Assembly: GCA_009809945.1 (NCBI GenBank)
Contig: WTPW01000322.1
Location: 38,449-102,448, forward strand
DNA: 64,000 bases
From: Gigaspora margarita
Taxonomy: Eukaryota; Glomeromycota; Glomeromycetes; Diversisporales; Gigasporaceae
Direction of reading: 5' to 3'
Part shown: piece after piece, positions 1 to 12,354 of the stretch
How the letters are laid out: each line of letters begins with the position of its first letter
Numbering within the stretch: the first letter of the stretch is position 1
The notes under the pieces: model-generated
The model's input: the letters and a program-made list of their open reading frames with translations, nothing else
Told to the model about the DNA's origin: nothing
Databases searched by the model: none
Program-made: the position numbers and the translations under genes

Positions 1-140
1 TTTCTTAGAGCACTTGTTAGAATCAATTAGTAAAATTTTGAGAATAATAATATTTTATATAATTTTATTAATAAAAATACTAAAAAATTCTATTATTCAC
101 AAAATTTTACTAATTGATTCTAACAAGGTGCCCTAAGAAA
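1..140. mobile_element. Palindromic MITE
   Basis: The first 40 bases are the near-perfect reverse complement of the last 40, both carrying the core TTAGAATCAATTAGTAAAA, with an AT-rich loop between. It has no coding capacity. It is a foldback or miniature inverted-repeat element; the superfamily cannot be told because the left flank is cut by the window edge. Confidence 0.75.
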
Positions 141-749
141 ATTTGTTTAGCAATCAAAAATACATATATTATTTTAATTTATAAAAATAGATGTGATAAT
201 TTAGTTTTTAGCAAATTACTATAAAATTTATATGTAATAATCTAACTTTTAGCAAATTTACTTGATTTTAGGGGTAGCAAAAACGCCTAAATTCATGCAG
301 ATCAGTTATGACCTCTATAAGAGATGTTCGGGGTCCTACTTGCACTATAATAGGCTCTTTTGGTACAAAAACATATTCTATAAAAATTAATTAATAAAAA
401 ATTATCTGATTTTTATGAAAATTTAGAGATGAGTAGAACATATAACAATTAATAAAATTGTCTTATTAATAAAGGTCTATTTACTTAATAAAAAACTTGC
501 TAACAATGCATTAAAGTTATTTTTTTTAGTTTTTTAAATTTTAATCTTTTATTGCTAGTAAATTGTAGTGTAATAATTAGAATAAAATGATTCTGGTACT
601 ATTTAATTCATCTTACTAAGACGATTTGAATAGTACTAAAATTGTTCAATTCTGATTGCTATATCACAAGATATCACGTGTGCGCCATAATTGGTACATG
701 TATAATAATTTGTTGATTTTTTAGCTTTTATTTTAATTTGCAATATTGT

Positions 750-852
750 GTGATCTAGTGATTAGAATCAAACGATTCTAGTATCATTCGATTTGTCTCG
801 ATGTGATGAATCGAATGATAACAAAATCGTTTGATTCTGATTATTAGATCAC
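750..852. mobile_element. Hairpin MITE, ends GTGATCTARTGATTAGAATC
   Basis: Two arms of about 48 bases pair almost completely around 802; each contains AATCAAACGATT-like and ATCATTCGATT motifs. A more diverged relative, sharing the GATTCTGGTACTATT and AGTACTAAAATTGTTC arms, lies just upstream at about 580-665. Both are non-coding. Confidence 0.65.
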
Positions 853-1039
853 GTGATAACAGCTATTAAAGTTATCTGTGACATAATACCTATACTTACT
901 TTAAATAAAAAAATTTTGAATTTGGATTTTCGGTTAAATGAAAAAAACCATGTTCACAGTTTTTTTTGCATAACTTTTGTATAACCTAATAAAATTGCAT
1001 AAAACTTTAATATATTATATTTTGTAGTGTTCGGATCTG

Positions 1040-1165
1040 TTGGATTTTTTATCTGGATTATCCGGATAATAAAGATAACAGATAATGATTTTGTTCAACA
1101 GATAATTTATCCGGATAGTTACTTTAAGTTCAGATAATTATCTATAGATTATCTGTATTAATATA
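1040..1165. repeat. Dispersed GATAAT-rich repeat, copy 1
   Basis: This stretch shares the blocks AACAGATAATGATTTT and CAACAGATAAT and repeated TTATCCGGATA / TTATCTGTA words with 2575-2715. The two look like copies of a short dispersed repeat made of inverted ATTATC/GATAAT words. Confidence 0.5.
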
Positions 1166-2574
1166 TATAGTGATACAGGTGAAATAGTAGAATGCAAATA
1201 TACCCTTTATGCGATATAATTGGCTAGCCATACATACATGTGCATATGCTCAACTTTGACGCATACCGTACATATGTACTGTACGTACTGTATGTACATT
1301 TATGTCATTAATTTCTCCTATTTTATTTTTTTGCACTTTTCTCCTAATCCTGATAGCATAAGAAAAGATAAGAATCTCGTCTTTTTTTTTATTATATCAT
1401 CTGTTACAAATGTTCTTTAAATTACAGACTATAAGAATATTTATATGATGTTCGAACTATTCACTTGCTTATCTTGTTAGGTAATGTCAAGTGGATCAAA
1501 AATCAATAATACAGCAGAATCAGGATCTTATTCTATATATAAAATGGAACAGCAATCAATATAATAATAACTAATGATAACTATGAGAAAATAAACTATA
1601 GAATTTTATGCAACACAAAATACATGACAACCTCCAGCTCCTCACTCTCTTTTCACACTTAAAAAGATTTTTTCTTAAAATTCTCTTTTTTCAAGATTAT
1701 TAGACTTCGGGGCTGACTAAATTTTGAAAAGCATAAATGGACTCAAAACGATGGCCTGCAAAGGCAATTGCCATCTGGATTTCTAAGTAGTAAAAAGGTT
1801 GTTTTTTGTAGAGTGGACTTGATACTTGTCATGAGAACTGACAACAATTTCGAATTTGCGGAAGTGATAAAGAATTGATCTGAGATACGTATTTTTTTTA
1901 TAACTTTTGTTTTCTTCTTTTTGAACAATTTTTAACAAGTTGTAAATTTCTTCATTCTGACCTATTTCAATTCAGCCTGGCCCATCTGCAAGCAAAAGAA
2001 ATAGAAAAAAAATGGATTGCAAACTGCCCTGAAATCATTCGCAAGAAATTGAAATATCAAAAAAGTGGGACATGAAAGAGTAAGAAACTATTATGATTAT
2101 AAGTCTGCCAAATGCCCTGATGGTAATAACAATATTGGTTATATGTTTCGTTCATTGGGTAAAACAACAAAACAGGAGAAAACCCTTTAAAAGAAAAGAA
2201 GCGACTCTTTGCTGCTACTATTTAAGAAGTTTAGATACTTCGCAAAAAGTGGCTGAATTTACCAATAAAGTGCAACTAGTAATTTTGCAAAAACTGTAAT
2301 TATATTATTATTGCTTAATAAAACATCAAGGTGTGGGTATGTCTCTTCACCTACCCTTGCCAACTACTTGTAGCTAAGCTTTTTTTCAAATCAAATTTGA
2401 TATAAATTACAATTCCATATAAATATCAAGAGCTTTAAATTCTAAGTTATTATTACTTATCCGGCAAACTCATATGATCATGAATTATTTCTTCTTGATA
2501 TTTTTTCATGTGTTATGATGTAAACATGTTTATTTAATTGACACAATTCTGCGTTATACAATATTTATATTATG
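1166..2574. other. No recognisable gene
   Basis: The open frames here are short (about 60-70 codons), low in complexity and unlike any family I know. No tRNA, rRNA or clear exon is visible. Nothing else can be supported. Confidence 0.5.
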
Positions 2575-2715
2575 TTCATCTAGTATCTGATAATTAACAG
2601 ATAATCTAGATAGTTATCCAGATAATGAAATTATGAACAGATATTGATAACAGATAATGATTTTTTTCAACAGATAATTATCTTTAGATAAACAGATTAT
2701 CTAGATCTGAACACT
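2575..2715. repeat. Dispersed GATAAT-rich repeat, copy 2
   Basis: This is the second copy of the repeat seen at 1040-1165, with the same AACAGATAATGATTTTTT block followed by CAACAGATAAT. Confidence 0.5.
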
Positions 2716-3119
2716 AATATTTTGAGATCTGCTTATCATGTGATATAAATTTTGTGCCATGTTTACTTATCTGAACCTGACTTATAAATTTTTAAAAAGT
2801 GTCCACAATAATATGGTAGGCCACTGTATCCATATCTTAAAATCGGAAGGCAATTATGTTATCCTCATTATTATAAAATTATAGAAGCTAATAGTAGTCA
2901 ACAAAGAAAATCTCTTAAAAAAAAAAGAGCATTTAGAAAAAAAAAAATCGAATCCAAGATAAATGATAATTGTTTAGGTAGTGTAATGATCTTTTTTTTT
3001 AAAAAAAAAAATATGTATGTAGTTTTATTATTTAATTTAATATTTTATATTAGAAGTAATATTTGCTTCAAGAATTCAAGTATTAACAAGAGTATTATAC
3101 TATTGACAATACCAAGAAT

Positions 3120-4760
3120 CTGCAAATCTTGAGTTGGATCCTGTGAAATTTGAAAATATTATTGAAAGTGTGGATCCTCAACTTGAGGGCTTTTTTAAAT
3201 ATATGATAAATTTAGTTATTCCCAAAGAATATTCTGCCTATAGTATAAATGAAGCAAAAAAGTTTGTTGTTGGCCTATGCTATATAATAGCAGGCTTATG
3301 AAACAAATTTGTCAATCAACATAAGTTAGAAGTTGGCTTGTATCTGATAGCTTCAGGTGCAATATAGAGTGCAGTCAATACAATGTCAAAACTCAAATAT
3401 TCTGTATGTGCTAATACTGTAAAAGTTTTCGAAAAAAAGTTCAAAGTCAATATGCAGTAAAAATTGAAGAACATTTTACAAATCATATAATTTTTATTAA
3501 TTAAATTTAAATAATTTAAATATTGATATCGTATTTAAATAAAATTATTTTTATTTTTATATTTAATTAGAAAAATCAACTTCATATTTACAACATAAAT
3601 GATTATCATACAATTCACAAAATTAGAAGGCCAGACACCACTTCAACATTTAGTGCAAACCATTTTGCTACATGTGTAGCAAAACCTGTTTTAGAATCTT
3701 AATCTGTTTTACTTGTATACAATAACAAATCTATCTATAACCCAGCAAATATTGAAGCACCAAGAATTTGTTGGTATCATATTAATAATTATAGTAGAAC
3801 ATTCAATATTCCATATTTCAAACGATAGTTATATTGGGTTTTACGAAACTATTTAGTAATTAATGAATTTATAGAATCGATGCTTTAATAGTACATAACT
3901 ATAATAACTATCTAGAAAAATGGAAAGAGGAACAATCAATGAAAGATCTTAAGTTAGTTGGATTTAATAAGCAAATATTATACTCAGTTAAAGACTATAT
4001 TAAGACAATAATACTTATTTTATCTATTAATAATAAAACATGACATTTAAATAACTGTGTTGCGCTACTTGTTGCTGATTGGTCTGGCCAATTGTTTGTT
4101 AGAAAAGCTTTGTATATAAAAAAACTGCTACTGCGAGACATTGAACCATTCTTACCAATTTTGGGTCTGCTATACTTATCCTTAAACAGTAGAAAACAAG
4201 CTTTTTTAGTACACTATTCCTTTTTTAAGAAATTATTTCACTCTGTTTTTGGTTCTGGTAAAATAATTGCAAAAAGAACCTTGCCTGTAGAGGATTAATC
4301 TTATTTTAGAACTTATTCGAAAAGGTTGGATAAAAATCTGGAACAAAATTATAGAAAAATTTGAAAAAACTTGTAAGGACCTCAAGTATTGAACTACAAT
4401 TGATTTACTCAATAACATAGTGCTAGTGACACAGATATTTATAAAATTATTTCGAACAGGTTTATTTGATGAATATGTGGAAATGGTTTTTCGTATTTGA
4501 ATGTTCGCTTTACAGTAGAAACAAAAAACTACAATAAAGCACTTTTGGCTTTTTTGTCAGATGTGTTTTATTAGAAGGATACCAATTATCCTTTTTTGAT
4601 ATAATTTGAATGCATTTGCCATACTTCAATGAATATTATGTAGAGAATACTTATAGTCGAATTAGGGCAAATACATAACAAAATGCAACAATTGAAAATA
4701 TAATAAAACAAGTCTATATTATTAGTAAATTGGCCACTTTTTTAATTATTAGGCAAAATT
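3120..4760 (+). pseudogene. Decayed member of a repeated fungal ORF family (5' and middle part)
   Basis: Translation across several frames gives recognisable protein: FENIIESVDPQLEGFFKYM, then VIPKEYSAYSINEAKKFVVG near 3220-3290, and FVRKALYIKKLLLRDIEPFL near 4100-4150. Frameshifts and in-frame stops interrupt it, several looking like CAA to TAA or TGG to TGA changes. I recognise the wording as a gene family repeated many times in Rhizophagus-type genomes, probably transposon-associated; this is from memory. The C-terminal zinc-finger part seems to lie at 7163-7665, beyond a roughly 2.4 kb insertion. It is not a functional gene here. Confidence 0.6.
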
Positions 4761-4999
4761 TGCTTTAATTTTATATATTTTTATTTATCAATTATTTAGT
4801 GAACCATAATTTAGCATTCAAAAATAATTATCATACATCAGCAAATTTATAATAGCATAATCCTATGTAAGATCTTACGAACAGTAATATAAGCAAAATA
4901 TTTTGTAATATATAATGAAATATATCGAAATATCAAATTTCGGTATATTTCGTAAGAAATTTTTAAAATTATTTCAAAATTTTTCGATCCTCTTTAAAC

Positions 5000-6110
5000 C
5001 AAGCTAGGATCAGTAGATCAGTGTAACCTGGATCACACATTGGACTAATTATTCAAAATAGTTCGAATTCTGTACTACAAGATCAGATTCGCTTTTTTGT
5101 TTTCATTTCATTTCTTTGTTTTTATTTTATTTTTTTTGTTTTTATTTTATTTATTTTTATTTTATTTTTTTTTTGGCACTTTACAAGAACACCTTTGCAA
5201 GAAAACTAACAACTTTTTGAAACCTTGTACAAACCAACCCAATCTGTAACCTGGATTGTGTTGGACTAATTTTTTGAAATAGTTCGATGATGTTCAAATT
5301 CTGTACTACAAGATCAGATTAGATCTTTTGTTTATAATTAGATCTTCTATTTTGTTTTTTTTTCACTTTTTGCTTTTGTTTCGTTTTTTGTTTTTATTTC
5401 ATTTTTTTTGTTTTCATTTTGTTTTTTTTATTTTTTTTTATTTATTTATTTTTTATTTTATTTTTATTTCAGCACTTTACAAGAACACCTTTGCAAGAAG
5501 ACAAACAACTTTTCGAAACCTTGCACAAGCCAACCCAAACATCTGACACTTTGCAAGAATACAACTAATTTCTCCGGCATTTCCAAAAACGCTTCTTTAA
5601 AGAAATAAAGGTTTAGTTAGGACTTTATTTATTTTTTCATTTGACATATTTTTTTTGGTTTTTTTGTTTTTTTTTTAATTTGTTTTATTAATTTATTTTA
5701 TTTTGGCACTTTGGAAGAAAAGAACCCTTACTTCCTAGCACTTTGCAAGAAAACCAACTCAGACTTTTTCAGCACTTCGTGACTTTTTTGGCATTTTGCA
5801 AGAACATTAATCTAGCTTTCGCAATTTTTGAATATGCAAGAACGTGACTCTTACTTTAGAGAAATAAAGATTTGGGGCTTTGTTTATTATTTTTTTTTAT
5901 TAGTTTGCTTATATTTTTTTGTTTTTTTTGTTTTGTTTTTTTTTTTACTTATTTTTTTAATTTTTAATTTATTTTATTTATTTTTGACTTCTTCAATACT
6001 TTGCGACTTTTCTGGCGCTTTACAAGAAAACTAGCTTAACTTCTCTAGCACTTTGCAAGAACAAACTAGATTTCTCTGACAATTTGCAAGAACATCAACA
6101 CTTATAAGAA
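5000..6110. repeat. T-rich direct repeats with CACTTTRCAAGAA motif
   Basis: The segment starting at about 5040 (AATAGTTCGA, CTGTACTACAAGATCAGAT, a long T-rich tract, then CACTTTACAAGAACACC) is repeated from about 5275. Further copies of GCACTTTGCAAGAA continue to about 6090. Open frames here encode only Phe/Leu runs and are artefacts of the T-rich tracts. It lies inside the insertion that separates the two parts of the decayed gene. Confidence 0.6.
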
Positions 6111-6147
6111 ATGTTTTTTTTATTTTTTTTTTCATTTTACTATTTTT

Positions 6148-6340
6148 AGGAATTATTTAAAAGAAAAAGCGAAACAAAGGTTATAGCCAAAACAAAAGAA
6201 ATAGCAAAAGTGAAGACGATAGAAAAAAAAGAAGCAAAGATAGGAATTATTTAAAAAAAAAGAGCGAAATGAAGATTATAGCCAAAAGAAAAGAAATAGC
6301 AAAAGCGAAGATGATAGAAAACAAAGAAGCGAAGATAATA
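6148..6340 (+). repeat. 95-bp tandem repeat, two units
   Basis: Two head-to-tail units of about 95 bases each contain GAATTATTTAAAA, AGCGAAA, TTATAGCCAAAA and AAGAAATAGCAAAAG. The sequence is purine-rich and non-coding in appearance. Confidence 0.7.
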
Positions 6341-6879
6341 GCTAACTGTGGAGTGTGAGCAAAAATAAGTGTATAGGGCTAGTTTTTTGTATATTAATAG
6401 AATTAGATATGACAAAGTGTGAAAGTAGTTTAAAATATTTGTAATAATGTAAAAATAATACTGTAATATTAATTAAAAATATATTTATTAATAAATATAA
6501 AATTTTATGTGAAACTTTGTGAATTATTGTAAAAACCTGTAAAAAAACATAATTATGTGAATATGTATATCGTTTATTTATTTTTTAAAAATTTCAAAAA
6601 TTTGCAAAACAATGCGAAAACATCACACAATATGCAAATTATTGCCTGCTGCGACCCCTGAAGAGGGAGGTAATTTGCATTTTTTATTTGATCTATTTTA
6701 CAATATTGCGCAATAAATTCCGTAATATAACTGTAATATAACATAATATATAACATAATAAATCGTATCAAACATAAGATATTTGTTAAATTAAGGGCTT
6801 TAATATCTTATGTAAGATTACGTATATCTAATTCGCTGATGTAAAACATGGTAATATCCATATCAGTCAACTGATTTGT

Positions 6880-7142
6880 CACACTATTTATGACTAAGTT
6901 TTTTGTTATATATAAATTTATAAAAAAAACATATAAAATTACTATAAGCTTTGATTTCATGATGTTTCTTCTCCAACAATTTTTTCTTCTCCTCTTGTTC
7001 TATATTCCCGAAAAATTTAATTTTAAGTTAATATGTAGAAAAAGAAACATCATAAAATCAAAGCTTATAGTAATTTTATATATTTTTTTTATAAATTTTA
7101 TATGTAAAAAATTCTCATATGACATATCAGCTAACTGATATA
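6880..7142. mobile_element. Inverted-repeat element (MITE)
   Basis: The left part (ending near 6966) and the right part (from about 7045) are reverse complements: both carry a tract ending in ACTATAAGCTTTGATTT or its complement, with ATGATGTTTCTT words. The central loop is about 70 bases. The short open frames across it are by-products of the arms. Confidence 0.65.
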
Positions 7143-7162
7143 CCCTACTCATACTTGACCTT

Positions 7163-7665
7163 TTGAATAAGAAAACTAGCCTTTTTCTTTTAGAATACTT
7201 TCAAGATTTATTCTATAATCATAGAAAAAGTGACCCAAAGTTAAAAAAGAAAAAACAAAAGCTAGAAGTTTACCACCTTGCTACTTTAGAAGAAGATGTG
7301 GATTTACGACACTTACCAACTGCTTATAGTTCATTGTACTTGCCCAACCAAATTTGTGTAATTATTGTAAGCATCTATTTAGCGAAGAAGATAAGATGGT
7401 TCCTATCTGCAACCATGGATACCATTTAATATGTTATAATAGAAAGTGTACTTATTGTGAAGAATTCTATAAAAAAGAGATTTTAAAAATGTTAAAAAGT
7501 TTTTGGAACAACTCAAAGGTGAAGATACACTTATAGCGAAGGATTTTGATGGTGATAAAAATACTAAAAAAGAGGAGGAGAAAAAACTTCAGAGGAAATA
7601 GAAGGGATTTTAGATATTTCATCTAAATTAGAGACAAAAATTAGCCAAATAATTTTTTGGTAAAT
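7163..7665 (+). pseudogene. Zinc-finger C-terminal part of the decayed ORF family
   Basis: One frame reads LEYFQDLFYNHRKSDPKLKK and continues to a Cys/His cluster at about 7350-7470: CNYC, then C-x-H-x2-H, C and CTYC. The spacing resembles a RING-type or related zinc-binding domain. A frameshift near 7345-7354 separates the two halves, and the acidic tail after 7530 has shifted frame again. I infer it is the 3' end of the gene whose upstream part is at 3120-4760, because the two are neighbours in intact relatives as I remember them. Not functional here. Confidence 0.5.
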
Positions 7666-7669
7666 AAAA

Positions 7670-9810
7670 ACCAATAAATAATATAATTTCTTTAGTGTTC
7701 GTCATGAACTAGCTATTGAAATTTTATATACCAAAGTGTGAAAAAGTAACAGAAATCCAAGTTATTTGTGTACTTACGTTATTTTATAAAAATTACTAAT
7801 AAAAATGTATGCCTAGTAAATGTTATACAAAATGTGAATTACCAAGATTGGTTTCTATACTATATTTATACAATGATAAAAGAAAAAACTGGTAAAATTT
7901 CATAGAAAACCCAGTTGTCCTTCATGTGTTACCTTATAACATATATTCCTCTATATGATTTTCATATTAAAAATCTTGTATAACTATTATGCATATAGGG
8001 ATTTTGGTTATACTTGACTAGTTTGCTTATTTTTATACAAAATTTGGCTCAAAAATACTTATTTTTGACCAAAATTTGAAATTTTACTATTTAAAAATAC
8101 AATATTTGGTGATTTTTTACTAAAATTTTCTTTTTTGGTTTTTTCTGATCTATTTATCAATAGCTCGGGGTTCTAGTGTAGTCTGGAAAGATATAACACA
8201 AGACTATTTTTTACTAGTGCTAGCTAAGGTGACTAGAGGTAGCTGCTTTGAGATACTATAGATAGTGGGCTAAGAAATTTGATTGGTAGATGATGTATTA
8301 AAGTTGATCAATAGAGCTTCCAGGCTGCAATTCAGATCTTTCTAAGATAGTACTTTGTGTGTGGAGGCACATGAGCTCCATTGAAGGTATTGTACTACTA
8401 TAGGTAGGCTTACTTTCTGAATTTTGTTAATGAATACAGATAGAGTAGTATTGGGTACTGTACTTTCTTTGTTGCTACTTATAGAATTGTTGTTTGTTTC
8501 TGTATCAATAAAAGAGTTGTATAGGATTAATAAATCACTACTGATACTTGGTTTTTTTGTATACAGTTTTATTGCTATCTCATAAGGCTAAATTAAGATA
8601 GCAATATCCTTACTTTGAGTTGTTTTGGGGAGTTTTGCGTTAATGTTTACAAAGCCATCTTCCTGTTGCACCAGATTAAACAGGATTAATTAGTTTGTAT
8701 TACTATGTTGGCATATCTAGTGGGCTGAGAATTTTACTAGATTTGGAATCTTTCTTAATTTGGTAATTGTAGTATAGAAGTAGTATTTGTCATCATATTC
8801 AGGCATAGTAGGGACAATGAAGATTATGGAAATAAGAGTTTGGTCCAGTCACTAATAGTAATTTTCACAAATTATTTCGTATGTTCTGCTTTTAGGATAG
8901 TGGTCTTTGTATTAGTAGTAGTTTCTTCAGTTTGTCTGATTTATGGAAAAAACCAAGAGCTGATGCCTGAGGAGGAGCTGCTTGAGAACATAGTTTTTAG
9001 TGCTATTTTTGATTCTGGTCTGCATTTGGTATTAGAGCTTTTTGCATTTTTATTTAATATAGGAGTAGTATTGTACATTGTACTATTAGTTCTTAGGACC
9101 ATTACTACCAAATAGTGAGACAACTGTTTTGTTGCTTGTTTTTGATTAATTGCTTCTAATCATCTAGGCTGTGAACTTTTAAAATATATTGCACCTTTTT
9201 AGGCCAACCTTTAGATGCTGGATGAGTTGACTTAAAGGCCAAATATTACTTTACTTAATAAAATTCAGAGGATTAATTGTTTTGTAACTATAGGTTACAG
9301 ATAAATTTTATAACCGTAAATAATATTACCAGATAATACATAATCGATATTATGCAAAAATTGTATAATCAATGATCATACTGAAGTATAATTAAGATTA
9401 GAGTTAGTGTGAGACTTAGGAGTTAAAAAGACTATAGTTTTATTAAAATTTAGCAAGAAATTTTTTTTGTTAGAACCCGAAAAGTAGTTTTCTATGCAAA
9501 ATTTTGAGTTAGAAGCAATTTTTGGCAAAAATGAATGTTTGCTTTGATTCTTTCCAAGTGTAATATTATACTTGACCTTCGAATTTGATTGGCCTGATTA
9601 GTGTGGTTACTGTAACTATGGTTACAAATTAATTAACCCAAATTCAGAGATATTGTCATAAGAAAATTTTTTCTTTTTGTTCTTATTTTGGTAAAAAGGA
9701 TCTACAGGAAGAGTTTTCTGTTTTATTTTAACTTTATAAGTTTAAAACAAAACAAATATGATTAAATTTGATTGGTTAGTTATTAAAATATTTAATTACC
9801 AATCCAGATA
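7670..9810. other. Degenerate sequence, no assignable gene
   Basis: There are short open frames on both strands at 8840-9120 (about 90 codons plus, 60 minus). The plus frame is hydrophobic with membrane-like stretches, but base composition there suggests an old transposon fragment. I recognise no motif. The remainder is AT-rich with no supportable feature. Confidence 0.4.
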
Positions 9811-9827
9811 AGATCAGTACTATTTTT

Positions 9828-10570
9828 TTTTTTTTTAAATTTCTTCGGGCGTACACCCGAAGCCGCGTATTTGCAGTCTTTTATTAAGGTCATTAGTCAT
9901 GGGACCCAACTGGGCCCTACATTTATTTGTACATTTGTAANGATCTACATATGTTCAACTATTACTAATTTTAAGTTTTGCCGTGGCTAACCAGCTAAGC
10001 CAACCTATTTTTAATTCCAGCTGAACCTAATCAGCTGACCCATTTACCACCGGGGGATTTAACCGGAACTATCCAAGTGATTCTTATTCCAACTGAACCT
10101 AATCAGCTGACCCACTTACAACCGGGGGATTTAACCGGAACTTATTCCAACCGAACCCAATCAGCCGACCCATTTACAACCGGAGGATTTTACTGGGACT
10201 ATCCAAGTATTCTTGAAGGGGAACCGAAACTAACAGCGGGCAAGTTCGACCAAACTCCAATCCCCGTTCCAAATTTTTTAGAAGTTTTTCACCTCTGAGA
10301 CCACACATCACAGAGAAGAACTTGGAGACCAAAGACCCCGTTAGAGCAAGTTACACAACCTCTATCTGAAATGTCCTGAGAGCCTTTATCAAGCCAAACC
10401 CGAGATGTGGCTGAGCCGTCCAAACACAGTCCTAGCATCCTAATTCAAGTCATTCTTCACATGATCGTGTTTAGTTATTTTGCCGTTCGTGGGACTTGAA
10501 CTGGCGACCTTATGTAAAGAAGTGGCAATGTCCTGGGAGCGCAACCACTATGCTATCGACCCGCAGAACC
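9828..10570 (-). mobile_element. tRNA-derived SINE with 16-bp target-site duplication
   Basis: Reading the minus strand, the element starts at 10570 with a tRNA-like head: a box-A-like TAGCATAGTGG (10545-10555) and a box-B-like AGTTCAAGTCC (10492-10502), then a GC-richer body and a poly-A tail (T tract at 9822-9836). GATCAGTACTATTTTT at 9812-9827 is repeated at 10571-10586, the target duplication expected of target-primed insertion. The body contains internal repeats of a 60-70 base unit (ACCTAATCAGCTGACCCA, GGGGGATTTAACCGGAAC) at about 10010-10190. It is not a bona fide tRNA gene. Confidence 0.85.
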
Positions 10571-10650
10571 GATCAGTACTATTTTTATATTAGAATTTGA
10601 GAAAAATTACTATGTTTTTTATTATATACTAAAATCTAGCAATTATGATT

Positions 10651-10805
10651 AGAGCAGTGACAGATATTATATAATATCCTAGGGAGGGGGTCAAAAATTT
10701 TTTATATAAAACTAATTATACAATTTGATTGGCTAATTGGTCTTATATGAGGGAGGGGGGTAGCTTTATGATAAAATGATATTATGTAATATCTGTCATG
10801 GCCCT
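10651..10805. mobile_element. MITE, TIR AGRGCNRTGACAGATATTA
   Basis: The ends AGAGCAGTGACAGATATTA and TAATATCTGTCATGGCCCT are inverted copies. The inside has GGGAGGGGG and AATTTGATTGGCTA. Relatives with the same ends or interior occur at 44484-44633 and 62627-62794, and in part near 16574-16650, so this is an active or recently active family in this genome. Confidence 0.7.
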
Positions 10806-10829
10806 TATGGTAAATGATTTTTTTAAAAA

Positions 10830-11065
10830 GTTGTAAAGCTTATTGAGATGCATCTAATGATCTAATGATAGTTAGATCATTCAAATTAGCCCAATGTATG
10901 CTAAAATATTGCTAAAAAGTTATTGACCAACTATATAAAATTTTTAGTTTTTTTATATAAAATTTTATATAGTTAGCCAATTATTTTTTAGTGATATTTT
11001 AGCATATACTAGCCAATTTGAGTAATATAACTACTATTAGATGTGTCTTAGTAAGCTCTACAACC
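10830..11065. mobile_element. Hairpin MITE, TIR GTTGTARAGCTYATYGAGAY
   Basis: The left end (TTGTAAAGCTTATTGAGATG, then CATCTAATGAT) pairs with the right end (ATTAGATGTGTCTTAGTAAG, then CTCTACAAC). The arms meet around a TATAAAATTTTTAGTTTTTT core. The same terminal sequence borders the assembly gap at 16885-16911 and 17879-17910. The neighbouring SINE at 11068 uses the right end of this MITE as its target. Confidence 0.65.
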
Positions 11066-11067
11066 TT

Positions 11068-12049
11068 TTTTTTTTTTTTTTTTTTTCAAAGTTACCACTA
11101 TGAGAAAGGCTTTTATTCAAGTAAGTCAAATCATGGGCACCTCCAGGGGCACCCTGACATTTGTTATATAAATGAGAGTACAACTAGCCACACGTACAAC
11201 TTTTGGTTGTCTAATTTAAGTAGTCCGCTCGAAGGTTTTACACTAGTTGCCATACCTGCAACCCAACTAAGGGTTACCTATTTAAACCCTCTGGTCCATG
11301 CTTTTCCTGCCAAATCATTCTTGTATTACTAGTACAGTCCTCTGTTACATAAGTCAGTCAAGGCCAGTTCTGAATTCTTGCGGAATCCCCTTAGGACTAG
11401 TTTATCCTTATGGTACACTTGGTAAAGCAGTCCTTGTCCCACACAGGTATTACCTACACTTCGGTAACTTACGCATCTGCATTATACTGACACTTGCAAT
11501 CAGGATTATCCTTAAACTGCTACCATTATCTACTTCTGCTCTTGCAAGGTTTGCTCCAATTCTAGCACCCACCTCACCATCCTACTGGTCCTTATACTGG
11601 ATTCACAAACTTCCAAACCAGTTAGCCTAAAAGGGTCGATATGGCCGTCTTCTCTTGGTACCTACTTCCGTAACGTAGATTCTTTTCCTCTAGTGCGACT
11701 CTGGCGAGCAGGTTGGTGGACTCCCTCCTCGAGAGTCTTGTCGTCTGATTTTCCAGCTCGAGTTTTCAATTTTCTGGCTTTGGTAACACTGTTAAAGATC
11801 TTTGCTACCTCCTTACTCGAGTCATGCCAAATGGGTTTCCATTTCTCCGTTTCCTGGATTTTATGCGCCCGGGAGCTCCCATTCAAGATGATGTACCAAG
11901 GACTATAAATAATGTACCCAACCAATCGATGAGAAACAGTTATCGGAACACAGGTCTATTTTTTTCAAAGCATTACCAGTAGGATTTGAACCCTAGATCT
12001 GCTGCTTGGGAGTGACAACTTACCAACTTCCCTAAGTCACCACACCCAT
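11068..12049 (-). mobile_element. tRNA-derived SINE, about 1 kb, with target-site duplication
   Basis: The minus strand starts near 12049 with a tRNA-like head containing a box-B-like GGGTTCAAATC (11983-11993), continues through a GC-richer body and ends in poly-A (T tract 11067-11087). AGCTCTACAAC followed by T/C residues occurs at 11054-11070 and 12050-12064 as the target duplication. Two further copies of the family are in this window (13340-14315 whole, 12972-13228 3' part). Open frames of 70-110 codons inside are not genes. Confidence 0.85.
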
Positions 12050-12354
12050 AGCTCTACAACTTTTAATTAATTGACTTGAGCTATTAACTTAATAAAAAAT
12101 TACTTACTATAGTCATGGTTATCAGATTTTAGCATATAATAAAAGTTTATATTGTATTTATTCTCAAAATTTACTATTGTCCCAATATAATAATAGTGCC
12201 GATCTTTTCTGGATGATCAATTAAGTTTTAAAATTTTTAAAAAAGAAGTGCTTATTTATGATAGAATACAGAGGACCCCAGATCTCTTTCATATAGGTCA
12301 TAACTAGTGTTTGGCCAATTTTGATCTAATTTGCTAACTATATTTGTTTAAATA

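Noticed and set aside
5328-6034. Phe/Leu-rich open frames suggesting membrane proteins
   Set aside because: Products of T-rich low-complexity tracts within repeated non-coding sequence.
8840-9123. A small membrane protein gene (91 codons plus strand)
   Set aside because: No family resemblance, overlapping minus-strand frame, and surroundings that look like degraded transposon sequence.
10476-10570. A tRNA gene on the minus strand
   Set aside because: Box A and box B are present, but the cloverleaf is not convincing, and the sequence is the head of a SINE with poly-A tail and target duplication. The same applies at 11980-12049 and 13345-13430.
11018-11925. Open frames of 70-110 codons
   Set aside because: They lie inside a tRNA-derived SINE copy with clear target-site duplication; no protein similarity.
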